A DNA stretch of 8,223 nucleotides from an uncultured Sulfurovum sp. Lineage in GTDB: Bacteria > Campylobacterota > Campylobacteria > Campylobacterales > Sulfurovaceae. Below the pieces are notes generated by a model. That model saw only the letters and a list, made by a program, of their open reading frames with translations, was not told the origin of the DNA and made no database searches. Position 1 is the first letter of the stretch. Every line of letters begins with the position of its first letter. A program made the translations under genes and the position numbers. The stretch is taken from contig CAMZLC010000005.1 of assembly GCA_947311605.1 (NCBI GenBank), forward strand, positions 1 to 8,223, read 5' to 3'. Of this stretch, positions 5,625-8,223 are shown piece by piece.

Positions 5625-6854
5625 ATGACCAAATCCATTGATGTTTCACGCGCACGAAGGGAAACTATTGCATGTGATGAGATTATCCACTTCAACAATG
5701 CGGGCGCATCACTGATGCCTGCCCCAGTGAGTGAGGCACTGCACAATTACCTTAGATCTGAGGAGAAAATCGGCGGCTATGAAACCGCAGAGAAATACTC
5801 AGAATCGCTAGAGGGAGTCTATTCTTCTGCAGCAAAGCTCATCAACTGCTCTCCTGAAGAAATTGCTTTTACCGAGAATGCCACCAGGGCCTGGGATTTG
5901 GCTTTCTATTCGTTCAGATTCAAACCAGGCGACAAGATTCTTACTGCCGTTGCGGAATACGGCAGCAATGTAATCGCATACCTCCAGCAGGCAAGCCGCT
6001 TGGGAGTCGAAGTCCATTTTGTTCCAAGTGATGAATCGGGCCAAATAGACACTGAGGCTTTGCGTAACTTGATTGACGACAAAGTAAAATTAATTTCCAT
6101 TACGCATATCCCGACTGGTGGCGGACTTGTCAATCCTGCAGCAGAGGTCGGGAAAATCGCAAGGGCGGCCAATATTCCGTTCATTCTGGATTCATGCCAA
6201 GGCGTAGGGCAGATTCCGATAGATGTCGATGCCATAGGATGCGATATACTTTGCACAACGGGCAGAAAATTTTTGCGTGGTCCCCGAGGTACCGGTTTGC
6301 TATATGTAAGAAAGGAGCTGATCGAAAGTCTGGAGCCTCCGATGCTTGATCAGCATGCTGCAGAATTGATCACACCTTACGAATATAAAATGCGTCAAGA
6401 TGCAAAGCGTTTTGAGAACTGGGAGCAGTTTTTTGCAGGCAAGTATGCCTTATCGGTCGCCATTGATTATGCACTTTCATGGGGGATTGAATCAATTCAA
6501 CAGCGAATTTACAGCCTCGCCGATTTGTTGCGCAAAAAGTTGTCTCACATTGATAGCATAGAGGTTACAGACGAAGGTATTGAAAAATGCGGGATAGTTA
6601 CATTTACCTCGGATACCATTACGCCGACAGAAATCAAGCAGGCATTGACAGTGCATAAAATAAATGTATCGACGGCGAAAGGGTCGGGTAGCCTTGTCTC
6701 TTTTAGTGCTCGGGGTCTCACTGAGGTTGTGCGTGCCTCTGTTCACTACTTTAATACGGAAGAGGAGATAGCGTATTTTATAGAGATCCTGAAAACAATT
6801 ACAGAAAAAGGTGATCCGACTATTGTTTCAACGATGCACGGACGCAGATCATGA
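5625..6854 (+). CDS. Class V aminotransferase-fold PLP enzyme (cysteine desulfurase/lyase-like)
   Basis: A 409-residue cytoplasmic PLP enzyme of fold type I, class V, the group that includes cysteine desulfurases, selenocysteine lyases, isopenicillin-N epimerase-like enzymes and the ergothioneine C-S lyase EgtE. The PLP-lysine is Lys215 in CTTGRKFLRGPRGTGLLYV. Asp189 and Gln192 (FILDSCQGVGQIPIDVD) should hold the pyridine ring; FNNAGASLMP (23-32) and THIPTGGGLVNP (160-171) are the other class V blocks. The segment EYGSN (111-115) stands where desulfurases carry the ring-stacking His, so that His is replaced. There is no obvious active-site Cys loop near 330-350, which argues against a standard IscS/SufS. 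The substrate is unknown; C-S or C-Se lyase or racemase activity would fit. The ATG follows AAGG. The end overlaps the thioesterase gene by ATGA. Codon use is less GC-rich than that of the thioesterase. Confidence 0.85.
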   Translation: MTKSIDVSRARRETIACDEIIHFNNAGASLMPAPVSEALHNYLRSEEKIGGYETAEKYSESLEGVYSSAAKLINCSPEEIAFTENATRAWDLAFYSFRFKPGDKILTAVAEYGSNVIAYLQQASRLGVEVHFVPSDESGQIDTEALRNLIDDKVKLISITHIPTGGGLVNPAAEVGKIARAANIPFILDSCQGVGQIPIDVDAIGCDILCTTGRKFLRGPRGTGLLYVRKELIESLEPPMLDQHAAELITPYEYKMRQDAKRFENWEQFFAGKYALSVAIDYALSWGIESIQQRIYSLADLLRKKLSHIDSIEVTDEGIEKCGIVTFTSDTITPTEIKQALTVHKINVSTAKGSGSLVSFSARGLTEVVRASVHYFNTEEEIAYFIEILKTITEKGDPTIVSTMHGRRS

Positions 6855-7240
6855 TGACACCAAATACACATCTTTCCCTTGACCCTGCACTAAGCGGCAA
6901 GCTGACCGCACTCTCCGCCGATCATGCCAAAGTCCTGCTCCATACGACCCGACAGATGGCGGCAGATGCAGAGGGGCTGGTGCACGGCGGTTTTCTCTTC
7001 AGTGCGGCGGACTATACGGCGATGTGCGCGGTAAACGATCCCTTCGTAGTGCTCGGTGCGGCAAGCACGAAGTTCGTCGCTCCTGTGCGTGTAGGGGATG
7101 CCGTCCTGTTTGAAGCGACGGTCGTCAAGACCAAAGGAAAGAAGCGAGAGGTCTCGGTGGTCGGCAGTGTCGAGGATGCAAGGGTCTTTGAGGGAAGCTT
7201 CACGGCGTTTGTGCTGGAGGGGCATGTGTTGGAGAGCTAG
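6851..7240 (+). CDS. Hotdog-fold thioesterase, PaaI-like
   Basis: A 129-residue single-domain hotdog protein, normal length for the PaaI/4HBT group, which hydrolyses acyl-CoA or related thioesters. The motif EGLVHGGFLFSAADYTAM (41-58) has His45-Gly-Gly on the helix start and Asp54 nine residues later, the same spacing as the PaaI catalytic Asp. STKFVAPVRVGDAVLFEATVV (72-92) is the second typical block. The start ATG at 6851 overlaps the aminotransferase stop as ATGA, with no good ribosome-binding site of its own, so translation is probably coupled; ATG 6854 is an alternative. The gene is GC-rich compared with its neighbours. Its TAG stop shares the CTAG sequence with the stop of the converging integrase gene. 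The substrate is unknown. Confidence 0.8.
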   Translation: MMTPNTHLSLDPALSGKLTALSADHAKVLLHTTRQMAADAEGLVHGGFLFSAADYTAMCAVNDPFVVLGAASTKFVAPVRVGDAVLFEATVVKTKGKKREVSVVGSVEDARVFEGSFTAFVLEGHVLES

Positions 7241-8013
7241 AAGTCAAGCGGGCTTTTGAGGTTGTGTTGGTTTAATTCTCTAACAATATGAGTATAAATC
7301 ATCGTAGTAGATATATCCCTATGCCCCAAAAGCTCTTGAATAGTCCTTATATCAACCCCAGCTTGAAGCATATGGGTAGCATAAGAGTGCCTAAAGGTAT
7401 GAGCAGAGATTTTTTTAGGAATTTTGGCTTTGTTTGATGCTGTTTTTATATTTCTACCAAAAGTCGCAGAGAGTATGTGAAATCGTATCATCTTGCCACT
7501 TCTTGGGTCTTTGGATATATTTTTCATAGGAAAAAGATATTGCCACTTCAACTCTTTGTGAGCATTTGGATACTTTCTCTCAAGCCCATGAGGGAGATTG
7601 ACATACCCAAAACCTTTACCCAAATCCTCTTGATGGATCTTCTCTACTGCATCTATTTGGATTTTCAAGTCATCTTTTAAGCTTTGTGGAAGTGGTAAAA
7701 TCCTATCTTTTTGACTTTTAGTATCCCATACATAAACATTATCAAACCCAAAGTCTATATCTTTGACCCTAAGCCTTAAAAGTTCATTCATCCTAAGCCC
7801 ACACCCATACATCAAAGAGAGCATCAATTTATAGACCCCATTCATATAAAATACAACCTGCTTCACCTCTTCTTTTGTCAAAACCACAGGCATATGGTCT
7901 TTTCTCTTGGCTCTAAGAGCTTGAATATTCCATTCACTTGTGTCAATACCAAGCACCTCTTTATACAAAAATAAAATAGCATTGAAAGCTTGGTTCTGAG
8001 TAGTAGGCGATAC
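7237..8013 (-). pseudogene. intI: Integron integrase IntI, 5' end removed by an insertion sequence
   Basis: A tyrosine recombinase of the integron class, which joins attI and attC sites. The remaining part starts in the N-terminal core-binding domain (SPTTQNQAFNAILFLYKEV) and runs to the end. Numbering the open frame from a TTG at 8055, the catalytic set is present: Arg88 (GCGLRMNE), Lys113 or Lys116 (DTKSQKDR), His219-x-x-Arg222 (HTFRHSYATH), His245 (LLGHRDISTT) and Tyr254 (MIYTH). The IntI-specific insert is clear at about 145-176 (NLPHGLERKYPNAHKELK, WQYLFP), and the end SPLD is typical. The family is usually about 320-340 residues, so about 65 N-terminal residues are absent. The first 14 codons of the open frame read IS256-end sequence, so that TTG start is not original. 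The gene is AT-rich and converges on the thioesterase gene. Confidence 0.85.
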
Positions 8014-8223
8014 GATAGTGTCCTTAAATGTTCGCAATTTCCAAACTCCTTCCAATATTAGGCTGCATTTTGCAGCAACTCTTCACGCTTAATCATCACA
8101 AGTTCCAGCTTTTGCGGTTGAATATAGCTACGCTCCACCTCCCATTCTTCAGTATATTCCATCAGATAAGATGTAAGTAGTCTCAAATAAGACTCCCTGC
8201 TGGGGAAGATGCCTACAACTTTG
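8014..8223 (-). mobile_element. IS256-family insertion sequence, 3' end only
   Basis: The transposase C-terminus lies at the right edge and ends at 8058. The likely terminal repeat starts near 8014 (GATAGTGTCCTTAAATGTTC) where similarity to integrase stops. The exact boundary is inferred; the other end, the paired terminal repeat and the target duplication lie outside the window. Confidence 0.7.
8058..8223 (-). CDS. IS256-family (Mutator) transposase, C-terminal fragment
   Basis: This open frame enters from the right edge and ends with TAA at 8060-8058; 54 codons are visible. It reads KVVGIFPSRESYLRLLTSYL, then MEYTEEWEVERSYI, and ends KREELLQNAA. VVGIFP followed by a helical segment and an EEW-x(2)-x-RSYI block is the characteristic C-terminus of IS256-family DDE transposases. 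The catalytic core would be to the right, outside the window, so it cannot be told whether the gene is whole. Confidence 0.8.
   Translation of the reverse strand, partial: KVVGIFPSRESYLRLLTSYLMEYTEEWEVERSYIQPQKLELVMIKREELLQNAA

Noticed and set aside
5469..7240. The aminotransferase/thioesterase pair as integron gene cassettes
   Set aside because: No RYYYAAC/GTTRRRY attC pair is seen at either end, and the pair lies at the 3' side of intI, not the usual attI side.
7237..8055. An intact 272-residue integrase starting at TTG 8055
   Set aside because: The first 14 codons read into insertion-sequence end sequence, and about 65 residues of the family's N-terminal domain are missing, so a truncated gene is the better reading.
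1..8223. CRISPR array or phage genes
   Set aside because: There are no regularly spaced repeats and no phage structural or replication genes in the window.

Overview
The window looks like the chromosome of a campylobacterotal (epsilonproteobacterial) bacterium, probably of the Sulfurovum/Sulfurimonas kind. This is an inference from gene style: an OmpR-type two-component pair whose kinase has an HELNTP H-box, a small periplasmic c-type cytochrome, tandem SBP_bac_3 sensor domains, compact spacing and moderate GC. No rRNA or other taxonomic marker is present.

Left part (1-3627, all minus strand): a gene for a monohaem cytochrome c with an EF-hand (2941-3546) is followed by an OmpR-family response regulator (2202-2870), an overlapping histidine kinase (1046-2212) and the 5' part of a protein with tandem substrate-binding domains that runs off the left edge. 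The four genes plausibly form one sensory/redox unit. Upstream of the cytochrome gene is an extended -10 element. Eleven bases further upstream lies an exact 7-bp direct repeat with 11-bp period (3610-3627), the layout expected for an OmpR/PhoB-type activator site, so the regulator next door may drive this promoter.

Middle (3547-4103): a gene-poor stretch with an unrecognised possible coding remnant and a roughly 177-bp imperfect inverted repeat (3904-4080). Its two arms differ almost entirely by changes that keep G-U pairs in plus-strand RNA. It ends just before the ribosome-binding site of nhaA (4104-5282, plus), a Na+/H+ antiporter that carries the expected key residues.

Right part (5283-8223): a tRNA-Sec gene (selC, anticodon TCA, 5370-5468) is followed by a two-gene plus-strand operon: a class V aminotransferase-fold PLP enzyme (5625-6854) and a hotdog thioesterase (6851-7240) joined by an ATGA overlap. 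Converging on it is an AT-rich integron integrase gene (minus, 7237 to about 8013). The integrase has its catalytic residues and the IntI-specific insert, but its N-terminal region has been replaced by the end of an IS256-family insertion sequence (about 8014-8223) whose transposase C-terminus reaches the right edge. This end looks like accessory DNA. If the integron has the usual layout, any attI site and cassette array would lie to the right of the insertion sequence, outside the window.
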